Shown in pieces: positions 1-8,547 of a stretch of DNA of 64,000 nucleotides. A program made the translations under genes and the position numbers. This DNA comes from Desulfobacter curvatus DSM 3379. GTDB lineage: Bacteria > Desulfobacterota > Desulfobacteria > Desulfobacterales > Desulfobacteraceae. The DNA lies in the NCBI RefSeq assembly GCF_000373985.1, contig NZ_KB893090.1, positions 1-64,000 on the forward strand, given 5' to 3'. How positions within the stretch are numbered: position 1 is the stretch's first letter; each line of letters opens with the position of its first letter. The notes under the pieces are model-generated. The model did no database searches. It was not told the DNA's origin and worked only from the letters and a program-made list of their open reading frames with translations.

Positions 1-1614
1 TCAATTCGTAGGGTGGTGAATTTACGTCTGAAAGGTCCATGCACTTTTTGGTATCGGGAAAATGCAGAAAAAATGATTATGCTACGATCATACTTTAAAG
101 CAGGGCGTTGGGATTGTTTGAAACTCATGGCAACCACGCACAATCCAATGCCGGCGGCATGACCGGGAAAATGGGAATGCGCCCCGATTAGGCTGACCTC
201 TGCCATCTGGGATTCGGAGAAGATTGAAGATTCTCCAGAAAGCTATCTGCGGGATGCAAACGGAAATATTGTTTATTCCGGAGCCGTGGATATTGACGGG
301 AAAAATTATGATTTAAAAAGTGACACCTTTAAGTACCGTGAGGCCGAATACCAAGATCTGATCAACGGATTAAGCTATAAGCTGGATTCTCCTGACGGGC
401 TGAAGGTTGATGCGTCCCTGAGCGCTTATACTACATTAAAAAATCTTTCCCGCCAGTCCTCGGACGTGGTGCCGGATTCCAAACACGGCGGTGCCGGCAC
501 TGTAACGGAAAATGATAACGGCTGGTATACTGCAGATCTTAAAGCGGCTAAAGATATCAACGGCTGGGGGGGTATGCACACCCTGGCGGCAGGCTATCAT
601 TTTGACCAGTACTACACGGACAGTGAGACCTGGAACGCGTCCGACTGGTATGATGATGTCAGAACCACCCTGGACGAAGCTTCAGAAGGAAAGACACGGA
701 CCCATGCCCTTTTTATCGAAGATACCTGGTATATAGAAGATCACTGGTCCGTTTATCTGGGCGGCCGGTATGAATGGTGGAAAGGCTTTGATGCCAGCAA
801 ATCCACCGACGGTGCTTCCGGGCGGATTACCACGAATTTGGATGACAAAAGTGAAAACGATTTTTCTCCCAAATTTTCCACCACCTATACGCCGAACAAT
901 AACTGGCAACTCAGATTTTCCATGGCCCTGGCCACCCGGTACCCGACGGTTGGCGAGATGTATTACGGCGGCATCACATCCACAGGAGAGATCAATAAAA
1001 GCAATCCCGATTTAAAACCCGAAGAAAGCTTTGCCAAGGACTTTACCATAACGCGGTTTTTGGGAAAAAGTTCTGAAGCCCGGCTGACCTTTTTTGAAGA
1101 TGAAATTGATAACGCCATTTTCAAACAGACCAACAGCTACACAGACGTAAACAACTATCAAAATGTGGATGAAGTCAGAACCCGAGGCATAGAGTTGGCG
1201 TTTAACGTGCGAAGGCTGTTTATTGACGGGTTGGGACTGTTTACAAACTTGGCCTGGACCGATTCCGAAATTCTGCGTAACGACAATGTACCTGAAAGTG
1301 TGGGGAAAGACTTCCCCCGGGTGCCCGAGTGGCGGGTGAAATGTGTGCTGGATTATGCGCCGACGGACAAGTGGGCGATCACCTTTGCTGGCCATTATAG
1401 CGGTGATCAGTATTCTGAGCTGGATAACTCGGATACCAATGGCGGGTACGGCGGTGTGGACGACTTTTTGGTTTTTGATGTCAAGTTCAGCTACCATTTT
1501 ACCCCGGGCTTTGACGCGACGCTGGGCGTGGACAATATCACGGACGAGGAATACTATGTTTCGCATCCCTATCCCATGCGGACTTATTTTGCAGAACTCA
1601 AATATTCATTTTAA
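1..1614 (+). pseudogene. TonB-dependent receptor, 3' part, frameshifted near base 189
   Basis: Outer-membrane beta-barrel receptor; only the C-terminal barrel is in the window. The clean reading frame covers about 190 to 1614 and ends in YSF, a typical terminal aromatic of outer-membrane barrels; repeated strands such as RTHALFIEDTWYIEDHW and a late GVDNITDEEYY motif are typical of the family. There is no usable start: the GTG at 286 has no ribosome-binding site and coding similarity continues upstream. From 111 a neighbouring frame reads GLFETHGNHAQSNAGGM and on to MGMRPD, stops at TAG 189-191, and the sense resumes one base later as RLTSAIWD, so one base (T189) appears inserted or two are missing. 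A further shift upstream of base 111 is possible. The following NikK/NikL-like genes suggest a nickel or cobalt chelate substrate (inference). Either a pseudogene or an assembly error; the plug domain lies outside the window. Confidence 0.75.
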
Positions 1615-1643
1615 CTTTATCAAATTAATAACAAAGGATACTT

Positions 1644-2405
1644 ATGATGAAATGTTTAAACCAGATTATTTGCATTACCATTTTTACATTTGCAGTTTGT
1701 TGCACTTCTCCGGTCCAGGCGCATGATACCCTGCTGGTTATGGATACCTATCAGGCGCCGATAAACAGCACCCCTGGCTTAAAGGTGTTCAGTACCCATC
1801 ATTTCCTCCCGCCGGAAGAAGCGCTGATGAGTCCGGACAGGCTGGCGGATGTTTTTTTTATCACGCCGTCATCCCAACGGGTGTCACAGACCGCTAAACT
1901 TGGAGAGCAGGGCACATACATTTGTATGGCTGTTCCCGTTAACGGATTTGCCACCAAAACGCCGGACGGCTACCAAAGGGGCAAAAATAAAAAAGAGGTG
2001 GATCATCCTGTGCTCTGCAGCAGTTCCATAAAATATGCAAAAGCGGTGTTCACCGTGGGCCAGGCCGGCGGAGACGCATATGCCAAACCTCTGGGACAGG
2101 AGATTGAAATTATTCCTTTAAAGGACCCGGCCATCCTTAAAACCGGAGACACGCTTCCGGTCAAGGTCATGAAAGAAGGCCAGCCGGCCCGGACATATGT
2201 TTACGGTACCTATGACGCCTTTTCCGATGAGAAAGATACTTTTGCCTATACCACCCGTACGGATAAGCAGGGTGTTGCCAAAATCAAACTCATTCATGAC
2301 GGCACCTGGGTGCTTATTGCCAAGATAGAAGAGCCTTTTCCGGACAGTGCCGTATGTGATGTTCAAAGATGGGCTGCTTCCCTGACCTTTCACGTGGATA
2401 AATAG
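1644..2405 (+). CDS. DUF4198 periplasmic protein, NikK-like
   Basis: 253 residues. A signal peptide (hydrophobic residues about 7-22) ends in VQA before HDTLLVMD. The start AHDTLLV and the overall shape fit the DUF4198 family, which includes NikK, a periplasmic accessory of nickel uptake systems, often found next to TonB receptors. It lies 29 bases behind the receptor gene with an AAGGA ribosome-binding site, so the two were probably cotranscribed. It is followed by a strong terminator hairpin. His residues just after the signal peptide (mature His1; THHF at about residue 52) could bind metal (inference). No inner-membrane nickel permease (NikMNQO) follows. Confidence 0.7.
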   Translation: MMKCLNQIICITIFTFAVCCTSPVQAHDTLLVMDTYQAPINSTPGLKVFSTHHFLPPEEALMSPDRLADVFFITPSSQRVSQTAKLGEQGTYICMAVPVNGFATKTPDGYQRGKNKKEVDHPVLCSSSIKYAKAVFTVGQAGGDAYAKPLGQEIEIIPLKDPAILKTGDTLPVKVMKEGQPARTYVYGTYDAFSDEKDTFAYTTRTDKQGVAKIKLIHDGTWVLIAKIEEPFPDSAVCDVQRWAASLTFHVDK

Positions 2406-2426
2406 ATCCGGACGTTCGCGTTTTTT

Positions 2427-2462
2427 GTCCCCGGCCGATGCAACGGCCGGGGACTTTTATTT
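2427..2462 (+). terminator. Rho-independent terminator
   Basis: The perfect stem GTCCCCGGCCG / CGGCCGGGGAC with a six-base loop is followed by TTTTATTTT. It sits 20 bases behind the NikK-like gene and before the NikL-like gene, so the latter is either expressed by readthrough or has its own promoter. Confidence 0.85.
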
Positions 2463-2514
2463 TAGCGGCATTCCATTAAGCCATCAAGGACATGAAAAGG
2501 ATTCGGAGAAGGGT

Positions 2515-2967
2515 ATGAGAAAAATTCAGGCATTGTTAATTATTGGGGCCATATTGGCGGCTATTGCCCCGGCATGGGGGCATGGGACAGAAGGGCTTAC
2601 TGAAAAAGCCGAAGGTATCCTGATCAGTGCCGGATACGACGACGGGGAACCCATGAGTTATGCTGAGGTTGAGATTATCGGCCCGGACAGTGACACGCCT
2701 TTTCAAAAAGGCCGGACTGACCGGAACGGGATGTTCATGTTTCGGCCTGACCGGAACGGCCTGTGGCAGATCATTGTTTCGGACGGGATGGGCCATAGAC
2801 TGGCTCTGGAACGGGAGATAACTGATGGCAACGGTGGCATTAAGGCGGCAACGCCGGCGGAATCCGTCTCCCGAAAAGCCTCCCGGCCCCAGGGTATCAT
2901 TATGGGGATGAGCATTATATTTGGCTTATTCGGCATCGCATACGGCTGGAAGGCACGCTCCCGTTGA
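2515..2967 (+). CDS. NikL-like periplasmic nickel-transport accessory protein
   Basis: 150 residues. I chose the ATG at 2515 because GGAGAAGG lies just upstream; a longer reading from 2425 would run through the terminator stem. Signal peptide residues 1-22 (ending in AWG before HGTEG), then a carboxypeptidase-regulatory-like beta domain with DGEPMSYAEVEI, GRTDRNGMFMFRPDRNG and DGMGHRLALE, then one C-terminal membrane helix (about 125-145) ending in positive residues. The PF..GRTDRNG.F.F.PD..G.W....DGMGH pattern is what I know from NikL/CbiL-type proteins of nickel and cobalt uptake loci. The mature protein starts with His, a possible metal ligand. It probably works with the NikK-like protein and the receptor to feed nickel across the periplasm. 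Confidence 0.7.
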   Translation: MRKIQALLIIGAILAAIAPAWGHGTEGLTEKAEGILISAGYDDGEPMSYAEVEIIGPDSDTPFQKGRTDRNGMFMFRPDRNGLWQIIVSDGMGHRLALEREITDGNGGIKAATPAESVSRKASRPQGIIMGMSIIFGLFGIAYGWKARSR

Positions 2968-3082
2968 TTCGGATATGGGCCGATGATTGATTCTTCCCTG
3001 CGTGTTTTCCCATGTCCGGGCATGCAGGGCGGCCAGGTATTTCTTGATTTGCCGGGCAATTAATGGTACCCGGAACGCATAT

Positions 3083-3182
3083 TTTATAAGGAAGCCTGTG
3101 TAACCTGCACAGATTTTTCAAGCTTTGTTGTGGGCTATGCCTGGCAGTTGATATGTCAGGTCAGCCTATGGCTGTTTATAAG
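3083..3182 (+). repeat. Family A structured repeat, copy 1
   Basis: About 100 bases bounded by TTTATAAG at both ends. It has a first hairpin CTGTG...CACAG, the family core TTTGTTGTGGGC, then a second hairpin GGCT..CCTG / CAGG..AGCC. It shares its right-hand TTTATAAG with the next copy. Confidence 0.75.
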
Positions 3183-3276
3183 AAAGTCTCCAGCAACTAA
3201 CTGGGTTCTTTCTATCTTTGTTGTGGGCCGAAGCCTGGGTGTAGATAGACCAAGGACGGCCCGTGGCCGTTATAAG
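3175..3276 (+). repeat. Family A structured repeat, copy 2
   Basis: Tandem neighbour of copy 1. First hairpin GAAAGTCTCCAG / CTGGGTTCTTTC, core TTTGTTGTGGGC, second hairpin GGGCCG / CGGCCC, terminal GTTATAAG. Its right edge runs into AAGGAAGGA, the ribosome-binding site of lipB. Confidence 0.75.
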
Positions 3277-3289
3277 GAAGGATTAGACC

Positions 3290-3991
3290 ATGACCGGACA
3301 CGCCCTTTCAATAGATGACCGATGTGCCGTATTTGAGGATCTTGGCATCCGGGACTATGTGCAGGTCCTTGATATTCAGACCGCTGCCCGGGAAGAGATG
3401 ATCAAAAATCCAGGTCGTGGCGACCGGGTTCTTTTTGTCCAACACCCCGCGGTTTACACCTTAGGCAAAAGAGGGGGCCGGGAAAATCTTGTGGTGTCGG
3501 AACAGTTTCTGGCGGAAAAAGGAATTGGAATTGTTCAAACCGCCAGGGGGGGAAATATTACCTTTCATGGACCGGGCCAGGCGGTGCTCTATCCCATCAT
3601 AAACCTGGGAAGATCCAGGATCGGGGTGGCTGACTTTGTCCACGGTCTTGAGGAAATTATGATGCGAACGGCCCTGTCTTTTGATGTAGATGCCCGAAGG
3701 GACCCGAAAAACCACGGTCTCTGGGTTGGGAAGAAGAAAATCGGCAGTGTGGGTATCTCGATTAAAAAAGGGGTCTCCATCCATGGCCTGGCGCTCAATG
3801 TCTGTCCGGATTTGACCCCTTTTACCTGGATTAATCCCTGCGGCCTCCAGAATTTATCCATGACTTCCCTTGAACAGGAAAATAAAACGCCTCCTTTTGA
3901 CTCGAAATCATCCATGGAACGGGTCAAAGATCTGTTTTTCAAATTTTTCTGCGAAATCTTTAATTTTAATACACAAGGGCCAAACCCATGA
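3290..3991 (+). CDS. lipB: Octanoyltransferase LipB
   Basis: 233 residues. Transfers octanoyl from acyl carrier protein to lipoyl domains in the cytoplasm, the first step of lipoate synthesis. Family hallmarks: HPAVYTLGKRGG, the RGGNITFHGPGQ segment, the catalytic lysine region KKIGSVGISI and the acyl-thioester cysteine in INPCGL (Cys184). The ATG at 3290 follows AAGGAAGGA supplied by the edge of the repeat. Overlaps lipA by four bases (ATGA), so the pair is translationally coupled. Confidence 0.95.
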   Translation: MTGHALSIDDRCAVFEDLGIRDYVQVLDIQTAAREEMIKNPGRGDRVLFVQHPAVYTLGKRGGRENLVVSEQFLAEKGIGIVQTARGGNITFHGPGQAVLYPIINLGRSRIGVADFVHGLEEIMMRTALSFDVDARRDPKNHGLWVGKKKIGSVGISIKKGVSIHGLALNVCPDLTPFTWINPCGLQNLSMTSLEQENKTPPFDSKSSMERVKDLFFKFFCEIFNFNTQGPNP

Positions 3992-4908
3992 ATACACATT
4001 GCAACAGCCATACAAAAAAAACTTCTTCCGATTCCGGTGTCATCTGGAAGGGCAAGCCCAGGTGGCTGAAAAAACGCATGCCCAAAGGCGGGGATTGCCA
4101 GCGGGTTACCCGGCTTTTATCCGAAGCCGGGCTTCATACCGTCTGCCAGGAGGCGGCCTGTCCCAACATGTTTGAATGTTTTTCAAAAAACACTGCAACG
4201 TTCATGATTCTGGGATCCAACTGCACCCGGAACTGCAGGTTCTGCAATGTGACCTCAAATCCGCCGACCCAGGTTGACCAGGATGAACCCCAAAGGGTGG
4301 CTGACACCGTACTCAAACTGAAACTGAGCTACGTGGTTGTCACATCCGTTACAAGGGACGATCTTCCCGACGGCGGGGCGTCCCACTTTGCACGCGTGAT
4401 CCGGGCCATTAAAAAGGCCGGTCCCGGCATTCGAGTGGAAGTTTTAATCCCGGATTTTCAGGGAGATATCGAAGCCCTTGAAACCGTAGCTAAAGCTGAA
4501 CCGGACGTGATCAACCACAACATTGAGACTGTTAAAGGCCTTTATACCAGGGTCCGTCCCCAGGCCCGGTACCAGCGATCCCTTGACCTGATTCGAAATG
4601 TTACAAAGCTTTTTCCCGGCCTGCCGACCAAGTCCGGTATTATGGTGGGCCTGGGTGAGACAATCGAGGAGCTTGGGACCACTTTCCAGGACCTGTACGA
4701 TCACGGTTGCAATATCCTCACCGTGGGCCAGTACCTCCAGCCCACAAGGGACCATCTTCCCGTGGAAAAATTCTACACTCCGGAAGAATTTGAACACCTT
4801 GACCGCATGGCCCGGGACATCGGATTCGAACAGGTGGCTGCCGGTCCCTTTGTCAGAAGTTCTTACAGGGCCAGGGAGCTGTTCGAAACACCCGAGACAA
4901 GAGGATAG
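3988..4908 (+). CDS. lipA: Lipoyl synthase LipA
   Basis: 306 residues. A radical-SAM enzyme that inserts two sulfurs into protein-bound octanoyl groups. The auxiliary cluster cysteines are C53, C58 and C64 in CQEAACPNMFEC; the SAM cluster cysteines are C79, C83 and C86 in CTRNCRFC. Also visible are TSVTRDDLPDGGA and the C-terminal FVRSSYRA, whose serine ligates the auxiliary cluster in known LipA structures. Normal length. Coupled to lipB by a four-base overlap. Confidence 0.96.
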   Translation: MNTHCNSHTKKTSSDSGVIWKGKPRWLKKRMPKGGDCQRVTRLLSEAGLHTVCQEAACPNMFECFSKNTATFMILGSNCTRNCRFCNVTSNPPTQVDQDEPQRVADTVLKLKLSYVVVTSVTRDDLPDGGASHFARVIRAIKKAGPGIRVEVLIPDFQGDIEALETVAKAEPDVINHNIETVKGLYTRVRPQARYQRSLDLIRNVTKLFPGLPTKSGIMVGLGETIEELGTTFQDLYDHGCNILTVGQYLQPTRDHLPVEKFYTPEEFEHLDRMARDIGFEQVAAGPFVRSSYRARELFETPETRG

Positions 4909-4962
4909 AGAATCCCGGGGAGGGGAAGCTCCAAACAGCGGATAGTTGAGCGTGAAGATTTT

Positions 4963-5060
4963 TTTAAAAAGAAACTCTCTGTAACCCACAGAGATGTTTC
5001 AATGTTCGTTGTGGGCTGAACCATGGTGAAAAACCAGGTCAGCCCATGGCTGTTATAAGA
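4963..5060 (+). repeat. Family A structured repeat, copy 3
   Basis: Hairpin CTGT/ACAG, core GTTGTGGGC, second stem GGGCTGA...TCAGCCC, terminal GTTATAAG. The left end is degenerate (TTTAAAAAG). It lies between lipA and the convergent phospholipase-like gene and may act as a terminator for both. Confidence 0.7.
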
Positions 5061-5077
5061 TATTTTTGCGGCCATTT

Positions 5078-5968
5078 CTACTGCTTTAAAAAGTGTTGTG
5101 CTCCTAAAGGCAGGGGGATATTTTTAATCTTCCTATCCACCCTGAACCAGGGTGGGTGAATTTGTTTCTTTTTTAATATTTTTTTCCATCCGTTTTCCCG
5201 AGTGGACAGCGCTATACTTTCGCTTCCGATGGGGTCAAAATAAAGGGCTAATGCCTGGTTGGGATTTTGAAGCAGATCAACAACAAGGCCGCAAGAATAC
5301 TCTATTTGTGAGGTCAAGTAATCCTTATGGTAAGCAGGAACGATCTTTTTTGAAAATTCCAGGGATTGACTGACAGCCTGATATCCCAGAAATTTAATGG
5401 TTTGGTGAAATAGTTTTTTTTTGATAAGAAAGCTGAACGTCTTTGCTTCCATTTGTCTGCGCAGGGATATATCGGCCTCCCGGTTGGCGTGGTAGAAAAG
5501 AGTGCTTGCCTGGTGCGCAGAATGATTGACCTGGCTGTCGGCCAGCATTTCGATATAAACGTGGCTTAAACGTCCCCCTTTGAACGTTTTGTTCATCAAG
5601 TTGGGAACATAATAATTATGAGCAGCAATATCAGCGGCCAGATGAGAAAGATAACCTAATGAGTACGCTTGGAGATACGGATTATCGGCGGCGTCTAAAA
5701 GATTCAGCCCGGTTTTCCAGTTATGGCTGTGCAAGGGTTTTGGCCTACTCCCCTTACCGATGAATATGTCTGCACTCAGACATCCGTATAAAAAGGCGGT
5801 TGATTCCATAATCAGGAGTCGGGCTACAGCAAGTGGGAGTAACTCAATATTGTTCAAGATGGCATTCCCTATAGCCATATGTATACCCGGCCCCCATGCC
5901 AGACAAACAGAGGTAAATCCAAAAACAGCTATGAAGGTGAAAATTAATATCAATACAATTTTTTTCAT
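5078..5968 (-). CDS. Zinc-dependent phospholipase C-like secreted protein
   Basis: 296 residues, signal peptide about 1-24. Predicted cleavage in CLA|WGPGIH leaves an N-terminal Trp; in zinc phospholipases C (PF00882) the mature Trp1 is itself a zinc ligand. Other likely ligands are visible: His in WGPGIH, HSH near residue 80, the run SHLAADIAAH (HxxxDxxxH) and SHVYIEMLAD (HxxxE). All are in family order, so a trinuclear zinc site is probable. Role: hydrolysis of phospholipid head groups in the periplasm or outside the cell (inference). Downstream of, and divergent from, the cardiolipin synthase-like gene's promoter side. Confidence 0.75.
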   Translation of the reverse strand: MKKIVLILIFTFIAVFGFTSVCLAWGPGIHMAIGNAILNNIELLPLAVARLLIMESTAFLYGCLSADIFIGKGSRPKPLHSHNWKTGLNLLDAADNPYLQAYSLGYLSHLAADIAAHNYYVPNLMNKTFKGGRLSHVYIEMLADSQVNHSAHQASTLFYHANREADISLRRQMEAKTFSFLIKKKLFHQTIKFLGYQAVSQSLEFSKKIVPAYHKDYLTSQIEYSCGLVVDLLQNPNQALALYFDPIGSESIALSTRENGWKKILKKKQIHPPWFRVDRKIKNIPLPLGAQHFLKQ

Positions 5969-6011
5969 GGTTTATATATGCCTATTTTACCAGTGGCAGA
6001 AAATTTTTTAT

Positions 6012-7448
6012 TTAAAGTAACGGGGCAACCAAGCGGGCAATACCCTCAACCGTGTCCCTGGCAATACCCACCGGCTGCATGCCTTCACTACCTTGTTTAA
6101 TAAGGCCCTGCACCCATTTGTGAACCGCGATTACATCTGGTTCCGAGTAAGCCAGCATTACGATTTCATAGTTCAAAAAAAGGCTGCGCATATCCATATT
6201 GGCCGATCCTACAACAGCCTGACTCTCATCTATGAGGATTACCTTGGCATGAACCATGTGCGGATATTTAATGATTTTACCTCCATATTTTTCCAACTCA
6301 CGCAGATGAGTTCCGCGGGCAAGATCTGCCAGTAGATGGTTGGATCTTAACGGAACCACCACGCGCACATCAACGCCCCTCAGAGCAGCAAGGCGCAAAG
6401 CCTGAGATAGTGTTTGGTCGGGGATATAATAGGGCGTGACAACCCAGAATCTTTTTTTCGCGGCAAAAACTGCAGTCAGCAGAGCATCGTAAATTGGATC
6501 TCCCGGAACGTCCGGTCCGGATGGGATCACCTGCACGACGCCTTGCCCTGTTACGTCTGAGTCATTAAGGCTGGGCGGTATGATATTTATTTTTTCCCCA
6601 TAGGCAAACAGCCAGTCAGATTGAAAAACCTCAAGATAGTGGCGCACCGCGGGCCCAGTCAGGACAAACGAAAGATCAGTCCAGCGATCTTCACTAGGGT
6701 AAGGGCCAATGTATTCGTCGGCAATATTGGTACCACCGGCCAGAACCACTTTCTGATCGGCAATGGCTATTTTGCGGTGGTTGCGTAGGTTTGCTTTGCC
6801 GTGGAAGGGGGCCCGGAACAAGGGCATGAAATAGGCTACTTTTCCCCCGTTATTCAATAAGCTGCTCAAAAAATTTCGGGTGGTGAACATGGAACCGATG
6901 TCGTCAAGCAGAAGGCGGATGGTCACGCCTTGGGCACTTTTTTGGGAAAGCCTTTCTACAATATCCCTTCCCACCTGGTCACGGGAGAGAATAAACGTAG
7001 TGATCAGTATCTGATGTTCAGCGTCTTCAATAAGTTGAACTAGTGCATTGTATACGTCAATTCCGGTAGGACATAACCGGACTTTGTTGCCACTGGTTGC
7101 CCCTGGTATGCCGTATCCACGCAACAAAGCGTCAATAGGGTCTGCGTCCTGTGCAGAAACGGTTTCCTGTCCCTCCAAATGTATGGCTTTTTTTTTGTGT
7201 GCATCCCGTTTAAGTTTTCGGCCGCCGAAAATAAGATACAATGGCACTCCAAGGTAAGGTGCAAACAATATGACCATCAGCCAGGCAAACGCTGCTGAAG
7301 GGCTCCGTTGCCTGCGCAATATAGACATCACTAACGTTACCGCAAGAACAAAACCAATAACAACAGCTAAATGACCAATTAAAAAATTCCATTTTAAGAG
7401 CATGTCAAATTTTTTCCGAATAGGCAAAATATGAGAAAATAGGCTCAC
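6012..7448 (-). CDS. Cardiolipin synthase-like phospholipase D family protein
   Basis: 478 residues. Two N-terminal membrane segments (about 20-45 and 53-72), then two phospholipase D domains, each with an HxKxxxxD motif: NHRKIAIADQ with GGTNIADEY, and VHAKVILIDE with VGSANMDMRS. The two-HKD layout plus N-terminal anchor matches bacterial cardiolipin synthase (ClsA type), which condenses phosphatidylglycerol at the inner membrane. The GTG at 7448 gives the longest frame; the ATG at 7403 (MLLKWN) is a good alternative just before the first membrane segment. Same strand as the phospholipase-like gene, 43 bases upstream of it. Confidence 0.85.
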   Translation of the reverse strand: MSLFSHILPIRKKFDMLLKWNFLIGHLAVVIGFVLAVTLVMSILRRQRSPSAAFAWLMVILFAPYLGVPLYLIFGGRKLKRDAHKKKAIHLEGQETVSAQDADPIDALLRGYGIPGATSGNKVRLCPTGIDVYNALVQLIEDAEHQILITTFILSRDQVGRDIVERLSQKSAQGVTIRLLLDDIGSMFTTRNFLSSLLNNGGKVAYFMPLFRAPFHGKANLRNHRKIAIADQKVVLAGGTNIADEYIGPYPSEDRWTDLSFVLTGPAVRHYLEVFQSDWLFAYGEKINIIPPSLNDSDVTGQGVVQVIPSGPDVPGDPIYDALLTAVFAAKKRFWVVTPYYIPDQTLSQALRLAALRGVDVRVVVPLRSNHLLADLARGTHLRELEKYGGKIIKYPHMVHAKVILIDESQAVVGSANMDMRSLFLNYEIVMLAYSEPDVIAVHKWVQGLIKQGSEGMQPVGIARDTVEGIARLVAPLL

Positions 7449-7809
7449 CGCAGATTCAAAAATAACAAATTAATCCAAATCATTCACCTCATTTGTTTTA
7501 ATTTTAATATTGGCTCATGTTAGCTTTTAAGCCTTGTATATATGATTTAGGAGCGGTTGAATTTGTCGTGCCAACAATTTAAGCATAAGAAATTCAATTT
7601 CAGATACAAAAATACGCCTTATGTATCCTAATTGATGAATAGCTATTTTGATAAATCCGTTCTCCCGGACGCCGTTTATTGCTTTGACTGGGACTTGCCA
7701 TTTTTATTCCCTTACGTAATTTTCGAGAATTTTCTTGACGAGCGTATGGTTAACTATTATTTGTTGCCTTGGTTAACGACTTTAGGGCGGAGGTTACATA
7801 GGCGGACAG
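7449..7809. other. Intergenic region, divergent promoters
   Basis: 361 bases between the divergent cardiolipin synthase-like gene and bioD. AT-rich, with a BirA-like operator near the bioD side. A frame opening at 7632 and overlapping bioD has no ribosome-binding site or recognisable protein. Confidence 0.6.
7749..7777 (+). promoter_or_regulatory. Candidate BirA operator of the biotin operon
   Basis: GTTAAC at 7749-7754 and GTTAAC at 7772-7777, separated by 17 bases. The known BirA signal is an inverted repeat of the type TTGTTAACC-N15-GGTTAACAA; its GTTAAC cores are also 17 bases apart. It lies 33 bases upstream of the bioD start. BirA with biotinyl-AMP would repress the operon (inference). 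Confidence 0.5.
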
Positions 7810-8547
7810 ATGAACGGATTTTTTGTTGCGGGAACAGATACGGATGCGGGTAAAACTATTGTTACTGCCGCTTTGGTGCGTCAAATGCGAATGCAGGGCA
7901 TAGATGCCGTGCCAATGAAAGTGATTCAGACCGGGGGCGGATATACCGAAGACGGATACCCGATTTCCCCGGATTTTGAAGTCTATTGCAGCGCCTCATC
8001 CTTTATCCGGGATGGGGATGAAATAGAAGATATGGTGCCCTTGTCATTCTCCGCGCCCTGTTCTCCCCATCTGGCCGCCCGGATGGACGGGACCGCGTGT
8101 GAAATCGGACCGATCCTGGCGGCACTGAAACGACTCTGCGTCACACATGATCTGGTCATTGCCGAAGGGGTGGGGGGAATCAATGTTCCCCTGTCGGACA
8201 GGCTTACAAGCCTTGCCCTCATAAAAGAAATGGGGTTGCCCCTTATTCTGGTCATTCGAAACGTTTTAGGGTGCGTTAACCACGCCATCAATACCATCCA
8301 GGTACTCAGATCACATAACATTCAAATCAGGGGGGCGATTATGACTGAGACAACTTCCCCACAAGATTGCGATACATTTATTCTTGAGGATAATCCCCGG
8401 ATTATCCGTCAACTCGGCGACATTCCCATTTTGGGCAGCATCCCCTTTATCCACGGGGTTCAGTCCGGCACTGAACCATTTTGGGCCGCCCTGGATGTTT
8501 ACATGCACGGTATTGCTGACGCACTTTTAACTGGCGGGAAAAAATGA
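7810..8547 (+). CDS. bioD: Dethiobiotin synthetase BioD
   Basis: 245 residues. ATP-dependent closure of the ureido ring of 7,8-diaminopelargonate. The P-loop GTDTDAGKT is at residues 8-16, with the EGVGGINVPL segment near residue 118 and a C-terminal GSIPF. ATG 7810 follows GGCGG. First gene of the biotin operon; overlaps bioA by four bases. Confidence 0.93.
   Translation: MNGFFVAGTDTDAGKTIVTAALVRQMRMQGIDAVPMKVIQTGGGYTEDGYPISPDFEVYCSASSFIRDGDEIEDMVPLSFSAPCSPHLAARMDGTACEIGPILAALKRLCVTHDLVIAEGVGGINVPLSDRLTSLALIKEMGLPLILVIRNVLGCVNHAINTIQVLRSHNIQIRGAIMTETTSPQDCDTFILEDNPRIIRQLGDIPILGSIPFIHGVQSGTEPFWAALDVYMHGIADALLTGGKK

Larger units (their letters stand above)
2968..3289. other. Intergenic region holding a tandem pair of family A repeats
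   Basis: 322 bases between the NikL-like gene and lipB. From 3083 onward it is almost filled by two adjacent copies of the family A repeat. No open reading frame with coding character was seen. Confidence 0.7.

Noticed and set aside
2425..2514. N-terminal extension of the NikL-like protein
   Set aside because: It would be encoded by the terminator stem, and a good ribosome-binding site and signal peptide start at 2515.
7632..7853. 73-codon frame before bioD
   Set aside because: It has no ribosome-binding site, overlaps bioD and the operator-like repeat and shows no recognisable protein.
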